A stretch of DNA of 56,892 nt from Actinomycetales bacterium UBA1383. Lineage in GTDB: Bacteria; Actinomycetota; Actinomycetes; Actinomycetales; Actinomycetaceae. The notes below the pieces were generated by a model that saw only the letters and a program-made list of their open reading frames with translations, did no database searches and was not told where the DNA came from. Where the stretch lies: positions 1 to 56,892 of the forward strand of contig DBQX01000067.1 in the NCBI GenBank assembly GCA_002305415.1. The letters run 5' to 3'. Position numbers and translations under genes: made by a program. Shown one piece after another: positions 32,022-41,159 of this stretch (positions within the stretch are counted from its first letter, which is position 1; every line of letters begins with the position of its first letter).

Positions 32022-33869
32022 GTGAACGACTCCCGATCCGCCAAGGCGGGTTCGCTGCGCAAGGGCGAGACGATCCTCGAGGTGCGTGGCCTCAACGTGG
32101 ACTTCTTCGTGGAGGACGAGTGGTTCCCCGCCGCGATCGACGTCTCGTATGACGTTCACGCGGGTGAGGTGCTGGCCATCGTCGGCGAGTCCGGGTCCGG
32201 GAAGACACAGTCGTCGATGGCCCTCCTCGGCCTGCTGCCTCCCAACGGCCGGACCTCCGGCTCGGCGAAGCTGATGGGTGAGGAGCTGGTTGGCATGTCG
32301 CCCGGACGGCTGCGCCGCATCCGTGGCAACGACATCGCGGTGATCTTCCAGGAGCCGATGACGGCCCTGAACCCCGTGTACACGGTCGGGTTCCAGATCG
32401 TCGAGGCGCTGCGCACCCACTTCGACATGAACCCGAAGGAGGCGAAGGAGCGCGCCATCGAACTGCTCGACATGGTCGAGATCCCCGAGCCCGAGGTGCG
32501 CTTCAACTCCTACCCTCACCAGCTCTCCGGTGGCCAGCGGCAGCGCGCCATGATCGCCCAGTCCCTCGCCTGCGATCCGCGGCTCCTCGTGGCGGATGAG
32601 CCCACCACAGCCCTCGACGTCACCGTGCAGGCGGAGATCCTGAAGCTGATGCGCGACCTGCGGACGCGGATCGACTCCGGCATCATCCTCATCACCCACG
32701 ACATGGGAATCGTCGCGGACATGGCGGACACGATGGTCGTGATGCGCAACGGCCGCATCGTGGAGCGCGGCACCGCGGACAAGATCTTCCACCACCCCGA
32801 GCACCCCTACACCCAGGAGCTCCTCGCCGCCGTGCCCCACCTCGGCACCCACTCCGCACCGAACGTGGCGGCGGAGACCCTCGTCCCCGGAGCGGAGACC
32901 GAGGAGGACGCGCTGCGCGACGGCGCCCCCACCCGCCGCGCCGTGACCACCGGTGCGGTGGAGCGCGAGTTCACCTACGACCCGCAGTTCGTCCTCCAGT
33001 CGCAGGACATGGTCATCGAGTATCCCAAGCGCGGGCGGACGCCCGCTTTCCGGGCGGTCGACGGCGTGACCATGACGATCAAGCGCGGCGAGGTCGTGGG
33101 GCTGGTGGGGGAGTCCGGCTCGGGCAAGACCACCATCGGGCGCGCCGTCGTCGGCCTCCTGCCGATCCACGCAGGCCACCTGACGATCGACGGCATCTCG
33201 ATGGTGGGAGCGAAGCACAAGGACCTGAGGCCGCTGCGGGCGAAGGTCGGCATCGTGTTCCAGGATCCCGGGTCATCGCTGAACCCCCGCCTGCCGATCG
33301 GCGAGTCGATCGGGGAGCCGCTCTACCTGCACTCCGGCATCAAGGGGGCGGAGCTGGACAAGCGCGTCGAGCAGATGCTCGACCAGGTGGAGCTGCCGCG
33401 CTCGTTCCGCAACCGCTACCCGCACGAACTCTCCGGCGGCCAGCGGCAGCGCGTGGGCATCGCGCGGTCCCTGATCCTCGAGCCGTCGCTGCTGGTGGCG
33501 GACGAGCCCACCTCGGCGCTCGACGTCTCCGTGCAGGCCCGCGTGCTCGAGCTGTTCCAGGAACTGCAGCGCGAGCACGGCTTCGCCTGCCTGTTCATCT
33601 CGCACGACCTCGCCGTGGTGGAGATGCTCTCCTCGCGGATCGCGGTGATGCACAACGGCAGGCTCGTCGAGTACGGCGACGCCGGGGCGATCGTCAACCA
33701 CCCCCGCCACCCCTACACGCAGCGCCTGATCGCCGCCGTCCCGGTCCCCGACCCGGACGAGCAACGTGTGCGCCGCGAGGCCCGGGACCGCATCCTCGAG
33801 GCCCGCGCGGCGGGCACGGAGCTCGACGCGGAGGACATCGCCCGGCTGCTCGCCGGCGAGGCCGGCTGA
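32022..33869 (+). CDS. Peptide ABC transporter double ATPase (DppD-DppF fusion)
   Basis: 615 residues with two complete ATPase domains. The first (about 15-280) has GESGSGKTQSS, LSGGQRQRAMIAQSL and LLVADEPTTALD. The second (about 325-600) has GESGSGKTTIGR, LSGGQRQRVGIARSL and LLVADEPTSALD. Both end in the oligopeptide-family tail (HHPEHPYTQELL and NHPRHPYTQRLI). A single chain would thus serve both permeases upstream. GTG 32022 has Shine-Dalgarno GGAAGGA (32004-32010). The opposite-strand PH-like gene separates it from the permeases, so it needs a promoter of its own, which I could not identify with confidence. typA starts right after the stop. Confidence 0.94.
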   Translation: MNDSRSAKAGSLRKGETILEVRGLNVDFFVEDEWFPAAIDVSYDVHAGEVLAIVGESGSGKTQSSMALLGLLPPNGRTSGSAKLMGEELVGMSPGRLRRIRGNDIAVIFQEPMTALNPVYTVGFQIVEALRTHFDMNPKEAKERAIELLDMVEIPEPEVRFNSYPHQLSGGQRQRAMIAQSLACDPRLLVADEPTTALDVTVQAEILKLMRDLRTRIDSGIILITHDMGIVADMADTMVVMRNGRIVERGTADKIFHHPEHPYTQELLAAVPHLGTHSAPNVAAETLVPGAETEEDALRDGAPTRRAVTTGAVEREFTYDPQFVLQSQDMVIEYPKRGRTPAFRAVDGVTMTIKRGEVVGLVGESGSGKTTIGRAVVGLLPIHAGHLTIDGISMVGAKHKDLRPLRAKVGIVFQDPGSSLNPRLPIGESIGEPLYLHSGIKGAELDKRVEQMLDQVELPRSFRNRYPHELSGGQRQRVGIARSLILEPSLLVADEPTSALDVSVQARVLELFQELQREHGFACLFISHDLAVVEMLSSRIAVMHNGRLVEYGDAGAIVNHPRHPYTQRLIAAVPVPDPDEQRVRREARDRILEARAAGTELDAEDIARLLAGEAG

Positions 33870-33870
33870 C

Positions 33871-35781
33871 ATGGCACTGCGCACGGACCTGCGCAACGTC
33901 GCCATCGTCGCCCACGTCGACCACGGGAAGACCACCCTGGTGGACGCCATGCTCTGGCAGTCGGGCGCCTTCGGCGAGCACGAGCACGTCGCCGAACGCG
34001 CCCTCGACAGTGGGGACCTCGAGCGCGAGAAGGGGATCACGATCCTCGCGAAGAACACCGCCGTGCACTATCGCGGACCGGCCGCGACGGCCGCCGGTGA
34101 GCCGGACGGGATCACGATCAACGTCGTCGACACGCCCGGCCATGCCGACTTCGGTGGCGAGGTCGAGCGCGGCCTGTCGATGGTCGACGGGGTCGTGCTG
34201 CTCGTGGACGCCTCGGAGGGGCCGCTGCCCCAGACGCGGTTCGTGCTGCGGAAGGCCCTCGCCGCCCGGCTCCCCGTGGTGCTGGTGGTGAACAAGGTCG
34301 ACCGGCCCGACGCCCGGATCACCGAGGTGGTGCAGGAGACCACCGACCTCCTGCTCTCGCTCGCGTCGGACCTCGCCGACGAGGACGAGGACCTCGACCT
34401 TGACTCGATCCTCGACCTGCCCATCGTGTACGCCTCGGCCCGTGCCGGCCGCGCCTCCCTGACCCAGCCGGCTGACGGCGCCCTCCCGGACCGTCCCAGC
34501 CTCGAGGACCTCTTCACCACCGTCATCGAGCGGATTCCCGCGCCCTCCTACGAGGAGGACATGCCGCTCCAGGCCCACGTCACCAACCTCGACGCCTCCC
34601 CGTTCCTTGGCCGCCTCGCGCTGTTGCGGATCCGCAACGGCACCCTGCGCAAGGGCCAGCAGGTGGGGTGGGCGCGGCGCGACGGCACCCTGCGCACGGT
34701 CAGGGTGACGGAGTTGCTCCGCACGATCGCCCTGGACAGGGTGCCCACCCCGGAGGCGCGCGCCGGGGACATCGTCGCCGTCGCGGGCATCGACGACATC
34801 ACCATCGGCGAGACGCTGGTGGATCCCGAGGACCCGCGCCCGCTGCCGTTGATCACCGTCGACGAGCCGGCGATCGCGGTGACGATCGGGATCAACACCT
34901 CGCCGCTCGCCGGCCGTGTCAAGGGGGCCAAGGTCACCGCCCGGCAGGTGAAGGACCGGCTGGACCGGGAGCTCGTCGGGAACGTCTCGCTGCGGGTGCT
35001 GCCCACCTCGCGCCCGGACGCGTGGGAGGTCCAGGGCCGGGGCGAGCTCGCCCTCGCGATCCTCGTCGAGCAGATGCGCCGTGAGGGATTCGAGCTGACG
35101 GTCGGCAAGCCGCAGGTGGTCACCCGGCGGATCGACGGCGCGGTCCACGAACCCATCGAGCGCATGACCGTCGACGTGCCCGAGGAACACCTCGGCACCG
35201 TCACCCAGCTCCTGGCCAGCCGGCGGGGCCGGATGGTCACCATGGCGAACCACGGCACGGGCTGGGTACGCATGGAGTTCCTGGTCCCCGCTCGCGGCCT
35301 GATCGGCTTCCGGACCCGCTTCCTGACCGAGACCCGGGGGACCGGGATCGCCTCCTCGATCGCGGAGGGGTGGGAGCCGTGGGCCGGACCCATCGAGTTC
35401 CGCACCACGGGTTCCCTGGTGGCTGACCGCGCCGGCGTGGTCACCCCGTACGCGATGCTGAACCTGCAGGAACGGGGCTCGTTCTTCGTGGAGCCGGGCT
35501 CCGAGGTCTACGAGGGCCAGGTCGTGGGGGAGAACTCCCGCCCCGAGGACATGGACGTCAACATCACCCGCGAGAAGAAGCTCACGAACATCCGCTCCTC
35601 CACGGCCGAGACCTTCGAGAACCTCGTGCCGCCCCGGCGCCTCACCCTCGAGGAGTCGCTCGAGTTCGCGGCCGAGGACGAGTGCGTCGAGGTCACCCCG
35701 TACGCCGTACGCATCCGCAAGGTGGTGCTCGAGGCGCAGGAGCGCTTCAAGATCGCCGCGCGCGCCCGCCGGGCGACATGA
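33871..35781 (+). CDS. typA: Ribosome-associated GTPase TypA/BipA
   Basis: 636 residues. The G domain has G1 AHVDHGKTTLVDAM, G3 DTPGHADFGGEV and G4 NKVDRPDAR. The effector-loop region shows ERALDSGDLEREKGITI. EF-G-like domains III and V follow, then the BipA-specific C-terminal domain (GRGELALAILVEQMRREGFE, VPARGLIGFRTRFLTETRG). It assists ribosome assembly and growth under stress or cold. ATG 33871 lies 1 nt after the stop of the ATPase gene; the frame is open upstream but only across that gene. It is coupled to the small membrane protein downstream. Confidence 0.96.
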   Translation: MALRTDLRNVAIVAHVDHGKTTLVDAMLWQSGAFGEHEHVAERALDSGDLEREKGITILAKNTAVHYRGPAATAAGEPDGITINVVDTPGHADFGGEVERGLSMVDGVVLLVDASEGPLPQTRFVLRKALAARLPVVLVVNKVDRPDARITEVVQETTDLLLSLASDLADEDEDLDLDSILDLPIVYASARAGRASLTQPADGALPDRPSLEDLFTTVIERIPAPSYEEDMPLQAHVTNLDASPFLGRLALLRIRNGTLRKGQQVGWARRDGTLRTVRVTELLRTIALDRVPTPEARAGDIVAVAGIDDITIGETLVDPEDPRPLPLITVDEPAIAVTIGINTSPLAGRVKGAKVTARQVKDRLDRELVGNVSLRVLPTSRPDAWEVQGRGELALAILVEQMRREGFELTVGKPQVVTRRIDGAVHEPIERMTVDVPEEHLGTVTQLLASRRGRMVTMANHGTGWVRMEFLVPARGLIGFRTRFLTETRGTGIASSIAEGWEPWAGPIEFRTTGSLVADRAGVVTPYAMLNLQERGSFFVEPGSEVYEGQVVGENSRPEDMDVNITREKKLTNIRSSTAETFENLVPPRRLTLEESLEFAAEDECVEVTPYAVRIRKVVLEAQERFKIAARARRAT

Positions 35782-36176
35782 TGACCATGCCGGACGAGCC
35801 CCCGACCCACGCCCCGTCGCACGACGTCGCGAAGCTGGATCGCGTCTCCGCATTCCTGGCGGGGGTCCTCCTTGGGGCGATGGTCGGCGTCGTCGGCACG
35901 GTGTTCCACCGCACGTCCTGGGGTCCCGTGCCACTCGGGGTGCTCGCGAGCCTCACGCTCGTCGTCACGGGCGTCGTCTTCATGCGAGCCCTCGACGGCC
36001 GACTCGCGGCGGCCGTGTTCGCCCTCGCCGCGCTCGCGGGCATCGCGGTCCTCGCGGTCGTGACCCCCGGTGGCGACCGAATCCTGCTGGCGGACGGTCC
36101 CGGGCTGTCGTGGGCCGGAGGGGCCGTGGTCCTCGCCGGGGCAGGGCTCGCGCTGCCGTCGCGCTGGATCGAGTAG
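35778..36176 (+). CDS. Small four-helix membrane protein, function unknown
   Basis: 132 residues: a polar N-terminus with MPDEPPTHAP, then four hydrophobic segments (about 25-45, 52-70, 75-95 and 105-125). Three in-frame ATGs occur (35778, 35781 and 35787). The first overlaps the typA stop in ATGATGA, which suggests coupling. I do not recognise a named family with certainty. It could be an uncharacterised actinobacterial membrane family found next to typA or fdxA. After its stop a promoter-like TACCAT (36235-36240) precedes the VanW gene. Confidence 0.7.
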   Translation: MMTMPDEPPTHAPSHDVAKLDRVSAFLAGVLLGAMVGVVGTVFHRTSWGPVPLGVLASLTLVVTGVVFMRALDGRLAAAVFALAALAGIAVLAVVTPGGDRILLADGPGLSWAGGAVVLAGAGLALPSRWIE

Positions 36177-36234
36177 TCGATCACATCCGGCTCCGGGATG
36201 CAACTCTCGAGGCCCCGAACGACGGGCCGCCCGG

Positions 36235-36240
36235 TACCAT
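36235..36240 (+). promoter_or_regulatory. -10 hexamer TACCAT of the VanW gene
   Basis: TACCAT would give a leader of about 45 nt that carries the Shine-Dalgarno sequence GAGGAG (about 36282-36287) before ATG 36292. Confidence 0.35.
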
Positions 36241-36291
36241 CATCGAGGGACGACGCGCCACCCATCACCGCTGACTGTCCCGAGGAGTGAG

Positions 36292-38022
36292 ATGACAGCC
36301 GAGCAGGACCTGCGTGGCCTCGACCAGTTCGAACCCGAGACCGGGGACCGCACGCGCGGGCGGCGGATCGCGATCTGGTCGGCCGTCGTCGTCGCCATCC
36401 TGGTACTGGGCTACGGGGGGCTCGCGTGGTTCCTCCAGGACAAGGTGCCCAACAACACCGCCGTCGCGGGCGTGCCGATCGGGGGACTCGACGCGCGGGC
36501 CGCGGAGGCGCGGCTCACGGAGAATCTGGGCTCCCTGGGTGAGGACCCGTTGCAGCTCGCGCTGCAGGACCGCACGGCGACGATCGTTCCCGCCCAGGTC
36601 GGACTCGAGCTCGACGTGGCGGCGACGGTCGACTCACTCACCTCGTTCTCGCTCGATCCGCGCATCCTGTGGGCGCACCTGACCGGGTCCGGGGATGTCC
36701 CGCCGATCTCCGTCGTCGACGAGGAGGCCCTCGTCGGTGCGCTGGACGCGTTGCGTCCGGATCTCGAGACCCAGCCGGTCGAAGGTTCGATTGCCTTCGC
36801 CGAGGGCGCACCCGTGGTCACCGAGGCAGCAGACGGATACCGGATCGACACCGAGGGCGCCGTCACCACCATCGTCGAGACGTGGCTGACGGAGCCCGAG
36901 CCCCTGGAGCTGCCCGTCATCACCGACGAGCCCGCGGTCACGCAGGACGCGGTGGACGAGGCGCTGCGGGAGGTGGTCGAGCCGCTGGTCTCCGGGCCCG
37001 TCACCGTGACGGTCGGCGAGATCAACCAGGAGCTCTCGGTCCAGGACCTGACCGCGGCGGCGGCCATGGAGCCCGTCGACGGCCGGCTGGAACTGCGGCT
37101 GGACGGGGTCGCGCTGCGGGACCGGCTCGAGGACCTCCAGCCGGACCTCGCCAGCGATGCGAGCGACGCCCGGATCGTGATCCAGGACGGTGGCCCCGCC
37201 ATCATCCCCTCGGCCACCGGCCGCGCGCTGGACCCGGAGGCACTCGCCGCCGCCGTCGCGGAGGCGGCCCTCAGCACCACCACCCGCTCCGCGACGGTCA
37301 GCCTCGCGGACGCCGAGCCGGAGTTCACCACCGCCGACGCCGAGGCACTGGGCGTCCGGGAGGTGGTCTCCGAGTTCAGCACCCCGCTCACGTCCGACAA
37401 CGTGCGGACCCAGAACCTGGTCAACGGCACCCGCCTGATCACGAACACGCTGGTCAAGCCGGACGAGACCTTCTCCCTCATCAAGGCCCTCGGACCCATC
37501 ACGGAGGCACGGGGGTTCGTCTCCTCGGGCGTGGTGGAGGACGGCTTCGTCTCCACCGCCCTCGGCGGGGGGCTCTCGCAACTCTCGACGACCACCTACA
37601 ACGCCGCCTACTTCGCCGGCATGGAACTGGTGGAGCACAAGCCGCACTCGCGCTGGTTCTCCCGCTACCCCGAGGGCCGCGAGGCGACCCTGTGGGCGCC
37701 GGACCTCGACATGAAGTTCGAGAACAGCACCCCCTACGGCGTCCTCGTCCAGGCGTGGGTGTCCGGTGGGCGCGTCTGGGTGCGCTTCTGGTCCACCCCG
37801 TACTTCGAGGTGCGCACCGAGACCTCGAACCGCTACAACATCACCCAGCCGCAGACCGTGTACAACGACGACCCCGACTGCGTGGCGGAGAGCGGCGGCG
37901 AGCCCGGCTTCACCGTGAAGGTCACCCGCTGGCGCTACCTCGACGGTTCGCTCTTCGACACGGAGAGCTGGACGTGGACCTACTCCCCGTGGAACCGGGT
38001 GGTGTGCGGCAGCGCCCCGTGA
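36292..38022 (+). CDS. VanW family protein with peptidoglycan-binding-like repeats
   Basis: 576 residues. A single helix at about 27-48 (WSAVVVAILVLGYGGLAWF) anchors the protein with its bulk outside. About 60-370 holds repeated alpha/beta units of the putative peptidoglycan-binding type 4 (each with an A-x-x-R-L or A-x-x-A-L pattern and a TATI-type strand). About 375-560 is the VanW domain: EFSTPLTSDNVRTQNL, then KPDETFSLIKALGPITEARG, FVSTALGGGLSQLSTTTYNA and HSRWFSRYPEGREAT. Its biochemical role is unknown, though glycan binding at the wall is likely. ATG 36292 is chosen from its Shine-Dalgarno sequence. The 3' end overlaps the convergent small gene by 43 nt. Confidence 0.92.
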   Translation: MTAEQDLRGLDQFEPETGDRTRGRRIAIWSAVVVAILVLGYGGLAWFLQDKVPNNTAVAGVPIGGLDARAAEARLTENLGSLGEDPLQLALQDRTATIVPAQVGLELDVAATVDSLTSFSLDPRILWAHLTGSGDVPPISVVDEEALVGALDALRPDLETQPVEGSIAFAEGAPVVTEAADGYRIDTEGAVTTIVETWLTEPEPLELPVITDEPAVTQDAVDEALREVVEPLVSGPVTVTVGEINQELSVQDLTAAAAMEPVDGRLELRLDGVALRDRLEDLQPDLASDASDARIVIQDGGPAIIPSATGRALDPEALAAAVAEAALSTTTRSATVSLADAEPEFTTADAEALGVREVVSEFSTPLTSDNVRTQNLVNGTRLITNTLVKPDETFSLIKALGPITEARGFVSSGVVEDGFVSTALGGGLSQLSTTTYNAAYFAGMELVEHKPHSRWFSRYPEGREATLWAPDLDMKFENSTPYGVLVQAWVSGGRVWVRFWSTPYFEVRTETSNRYNITQPQTVYNDDPDCVAESGGEPGFTVKVTRWRYLDGSLFDTESWTWTYSPWNRVVCGSAP

Positions 38023-38237
38023 CGTGACTCGGGGACCAGCTTCCCGATGACCAGTGACTCCGCCGGAACGCGGACCTCCCCGCGCCGGGTCGCCACGTTG
38101 AGGTGGTCGGGCGCGACCTCCGTGAGGTGGCCAAGGGCCTCCGTGGGCCGGCCCTCGGCGTCGCGGTAGCGCAGGACGACACGCTGTCCCACCTGCCACG
38201 ACAACCACGGCAACGGCGGGGGCACAGGGGTGGACAC
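37980..38237 (-). CDS. Stand-alone SH3-like domain protein, short
   Basis: 85 residues. The sequence VGQRVVLRYR, then GHLTEVAPDHLNVATRRGEV and VPAESLVIGKLVP, matches the N-terminal SH3-like domain of actinobacterial GNAT proteins of the Rv0428c type, here without the acetyltransferase part. The frame is short, yet the motif spacing is that of a real domain. GTG 38237 lies 6 nt after CACAAT (38244-38249 on the minus strand), so it may be leaderless. It is divergent from fdxA and its last 43 nt overlap the VanW gene. The function is unknown; a nucleic-acid- or protein-binding role is a guess. Confidence 0.75.
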   Translation of the reverse strand: MSTPVPPPLPWLSWQVGQRVVLRYRDAEGRPTEALGHLTEVAPDHLNVATRRGEVRVPAESLVIGKLVPESRHGALPHTTRFHGE

Positions 38238-38298
38238 CTCACCATTGTGCCCTGCGAAGTGCGAGAATGATCGCGACCGACCGACGAGAGGAGCTCCC

Positions 38299-38619
38299 GT
38301 GACCTACGTCATCGCCCAGCCGTGTGTGGATGTCAAGGACAAGGCCTGTGTGGACGAGTGCCCCGTGGACTGCATCTACGAGGGGACGCGCTCCCTCTAC
38401 ATCCACCCGGACGAGTGCGTCGACTGCGGTGCGTGCGAGCCGGTCTGCCCGGTGGAGGCCATCTTCTACGAGGAGGACCTCCCCGAGCAGTGGAGCGAGT
38501 ACTACACGGCCAACGTCGAGTTCTTCGCCACGATCGGTTCGCCCGGCGGTGCGGCCAAGATGGGCCAGATCGATCACGACCACCCCATCGTCGCCGCGCT
38601 CCCGCCGCAGGCCCACTGA
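38299..38619 (+). CDS. fdxA: Ferredoxin, 3Fe-4S/4Fe-4S type
   Basis: 106 residues. Cys9, Cys17, Cys21, Cys25, Cys40, Cys43, Cys46 and Cys50 follow the FdxA pattern: C-x7-C binds the 3Fe-4S cluster (with Cys50), and C-x2-C-x2-C-x3-CP binds 4Fe-4S with Cys21 or Cys25. The acidic C-terminal half (EEDLPEQWSEYY) suits electron carriers. It shuttles electrons in the cytoplasm, perhaps to ferredoxin-dependent reductases. Shine-Dalgarno GAGAGGAG precedes GTG 38299; in-frame codons upstream belong to the intergenic region. dapC follows 3 nt after the stop, a known actinobacterial pairing. Confidence 0.96.
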   Translation: MTYVIAQPCVDVKDKACVDECPVDCIYEGTRSLYIHPDECVDCGACEPVCPVEAIFYEEDLPEQWSEYYTANVEFFATIGSPGGAAKMGQIDHDHPIVAALPPQAH

Positions 38620-38622
38620 TCC

Positions 38623-39750
38623 GTGGGGTTCCACGGGAGCGCGCTTCCCGATTTCCCCTGGGACAGCCTGCGCGAGGCGCGCTCCAGGGCTGCCGCACAC
38701 CCCGGGGGACTGGTGGATCTCTCCGTGGGGACCCCGGTCGACCCAACGCCGGTCGTCGCTCGTGAGGCGCTCGCCGCGGCCGCCAACCGGCCCGGCTACC
38801 CGGAGACGATCGGCACCCCCGCACTCCGCGCCGCCATCGTGCGCTGGTTCTCGCGCCGCCGGGGCGCCACGCTCACGGAGGACCAGGTCCTCCCGACCGT
38901 CGGCTCCAAGGAGTTGGTCGCCCACCTGCCGTCGCTGCTCGGGCTGGGCGGCGGCGACGTCGTCGTACATCCCGCGACCGCGTACCCGACCTACGACGTC
39001 GGGGCCCGTCTCGCCGGGGCGCACCCGGTGGCCTCGGATGGGCCGCCGGAGTCCTGGCCGGCGGCCACGGGCCTCGTCTGGCTGAACTCCCCGGGCAACC
39101 CCCACGGCCACGTGCTCGACACCGCCGCGCTCCGGCGTGTGATCGCCTGGGCGCGGGAGCGTGGCGTCGTCGTCGCGAGTGACGAGTGCTACGCCGAACT
39201 GGCCTGGGAGGAGCCCTACGCCAGTGCCGGCGTTCCGAGCCTGCTGGCCGACGACGTGTGCGGTGGCGACCACACGGGGCTGCTGGTCGCGTACTCGCTC
39301 TCGAAGCAGTCGAACCTCGCGGGCTACCGCGCCGCCCTCCTCGCGGGCGACGCCGGCATCGTCCGCGGCATCCGGGAGATCCGCAAGCACGCGGGGATGA
39401 TGATGCCGGCGCCGGTCCAGGAAGCCATGACGGCCGTCCTGGGCGACGACGCGCACGTCGTCGATCAGCGCGCGCGCTACCGGGCACGGCGCGAGGTCCT
39501 CCTGCCCGCCGCCCGGACGGCCGGCCTCAAGCCCGACCCGGCGTCGGTGGCCGGCCTCTATGTGTGGGCTCACGGTGATGCGCCGTCCCGCCGCCTCGTG
39601 GACGCCCTCGCCGGGCGCGGCATCCTCGCCGCCCCCGGCACCTTCTACGGCCCTTCGGGGGACGGGTGGGTGCGTCTCGCCCTGACCGCGCCGGACGAGC
39701 GGATCAGCGCCGCCGCGGAGCGGCTCGCCGGGGGCCCACTCGACCTGTGA
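38623..39750 (+). CDS. dapC: Succinyldiaminopimelate transaminase
   Basis: 375 residues, fold-type I PLP aminotransferase. Visible motifs are LSVGTPVDPTP, GYPETIGTPALRAA, the substrate-side WLNSPGNPHG, the Asp/Tyr pair VASDECYAEL and the Schiff-base lysine in SLSKQSNLAGYR. It makes N-succinyl-LL-diaminopimelate on the lysine and meso-DAP route, which supplies the cell wall. The GTG start lies 3 nt after fdxA, so the two form an operon as in many actinobacteria. Assignment to DapC over other family aminotransferases rests mainly on this context. Confidence 0.92.
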   Translation: MGFHGSALPDFPWDSLREARSRAAAHPGGLVDLSVGTPVDPTPVVAREALAAAANRPGYPETIGTPALRAAIVRWFSRRRGATLTEDQVLPTVGSKELVAHLPSLLGLGGGDVVVHPATAYPTYDVGARLAGAHPVASDGPPESWPAATGLVWLNSPGNPHGHVLDTAALRRVIAWARERGVVVASDECYAELAWEEPYASAGVPSLLADDVCGGDHTGLLVAYSLSKQSNLAGYRAALLAGDAGIVRGIREIRKHAGMMMPAPVQEAMTAVLGDDAHVVDQRARYRARREVLLPAARTAGLKPDPASVAGLYVWAHGDAPSRRLVDALAGRGILAAPGTFYGPSGDGWVRLALTAPDERISAAAERLAGGPLDL

Positions 39751-39788
39751 GGTCCGGCCCACGAACGGCGGCCCGGGCGCCCATGACC

Positions 39789-39794
39789 TACGCT
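39789..39794 (+). promoter_or_regulatory. -10 hexamer TACGCT upstream of citrate synthase
   Basis: TACGCT is followed by 5 nt and GTG 39800 (in frame), or by a 30-nt leader to ATG 39833 with Shine-Dalgarno AGGAG. Confidence 0.35.
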
Positions 39795-39832
39795 GTGGGG
39801 TGAACCACACCACCAACCCGAGGAGACCTCCC

Positions 39833-41158
39833 ATGACAGAGACCCCTCCGGCGACTCTCGAGATCGATGGCAGGACGATCCACCTCCCGCGGGTGCGGTC
39901 CACCGAGGGGAACCACGGTCTGGTGATCTCCTCCCTCCTGAAGGAGACGAACCACGTCACGCTCGACTCCGGTTTCATGAACACCGCGTCCTGCGAGTCG
40001 TCGATCACCTACATCGACGGCGACGCCGGCATCCTCCGCTACCGCGGTTACCCGATCGAGCAGCTCGCCGAGCACTCCACCTTCCTCGAGGTCGCCTACC
40101 TGCTGATCTACGGCGAACTCCCGGACATGGAGACCTACGACGCCGTGGTGCGGCGCATCAAGCGGCACCGCCTGCTCCACGAGGACTTCAAGGCGTTCTT
40201 CACGGCGTTCCCCGCCAACGGTCACCCGATGGCCATCCTCCAGGCAGGCGTCGCCGGCCTCGCGACGTACTACCAGCACACCCTGGACCCCAAGGACGAC
40301 TACCAGCGGGAACTCTCCACGGTGCTCCTCATGGCGAAGGTGCCGACGATGATCTCGTACATCGCGCGCCGCGCCCAGGGGCTTCCCCTCATGTACCCGG
40401 ACAACTCCCGGACCTACGTCGAGGACTTCCTGCGGATGACGTTCGGCATGCCCTACCAACAGCACGACGTGGATCCGCTGCTCGTGGACGCCCTCAACAA
40501 GCTCCTCATCCTGCACGCGGACCACGAGCAGAACTGCTCCACCTCCACCGTGCGGATGGTGGGCTCCTCGATGGCGAACATCTATGCCTCTGTGGCGGCC
40601 GGTGTTGGAGCGCTCTCCGGGCCGCTGCACGGCGGTGCGAACGAGGCGGTCCTCGCGATGCTCGAACAGATCCGCACCTCCGGTGAGGACGTCGCGGCGT
40701 TCGTGGCGAAGGTGAAGGACAAGGAGTCCGGTATCCGGCTCATGGGCTTCGGCCACCGCGTCTACAAGAACTACGATCCGCGGGCGGCGATCGTGAAGAA
40801 GTCCGCCCACGACGTGCTCACCAGGCTGGGTATGAACAGCAAGCTCCTCGACATCGCGATGGAGCTGGAGGACATCGCGCTCAACGACGAGTACTTCATC
40901 GAACGCAAGCTCTACCCGAACGTGGACTTCTACACCGGGCTCATCTACAAGGCGATGGGCTTCCCGGAGCAGATGTTCACCCCGCTGTTCGCGCTCGGGC
41001 GCCTGCCGGGATGGATCGCGCAGTACCGGGAGATGATCGCCGATCCCACGACGAAGATCAACCGGCCGCGTCAGGTCTACACGGGGTACACCGAGCGGCA
41101 GTGGATCCCGCGGGAGCAGCGCATGCAGCTGGTGGAGCACAACACCGTACGGAAGTAG
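39833..41158 (+). CDS. gltA: Citrate synthase
   Basis: 441 residues. It condenses acetyl-CoA and oxaloacetate at the head of the TCA cycle. Motifs: ILRYRGYPIEQLAEHS, the active-site His in LHADHEQNCSTSTVR, GPLHGGANEAV, and the catalytic His/Asp region GFGHRVYKNYDPRA. The length and the N-terminal beta-rich part (about 1-50) fit the large, type II-like class of actinobacteria, often sensitive to nucleotides in this class. ATG 39833 has AGGAG 7 nt ahead; the leaderless alternative GTG 39800 would add 11 residues. The gene is transcribed alone and is nearly abutting the convergent 41160 gene. Confidence 0.95.
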   Translation: MTETPPATLEIDGRTIHLPRVRSTEGNHGLVISSLLKETNHVTLDSGFMNTASCESSITYIDGDAGILRYRGYPIEQLAEHSTFLEVAYLLIYGELPDMETYDAVVRRIKRHRLLHEDFKAFFTAFPANGHPMAILQAGVAGLATYYQHTLDPKDDYQRELSTVLLMAKVPTMISYIARRAQGLPLMYPDNSRTYVEDFLRMTFGMPYQQHDVDPLLVDALNKLLILHADHEQNCSTSTVRMVGSSMANIYASVAAGVGALSGPLHGGANEAVLAMLEQIRTSGEDVAAFVAKVKDKESGIRLMGFGHRVYKNYDPRAAIVKKSAHDVLTRLGMNSKLLDIAMELEDIALNDEYFIERKLYPNVDFYTGLIYKAMGFPEQMFTPLFALGRLPGWIAQYREMIADPTTKINRPRQVYTGYTERQWIPREQRMQLVEHNTVRK

Positions 41159-41159
41159 C

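Noticed and set aside
36070..36291. N-terminal extension of the VanW protein
   Set aside because: The frame is open but overlaps the previous gene and lacks a start signal; ATG 36292 has GAGGAG at a proper distance and is followed by a normal membrane anchor.
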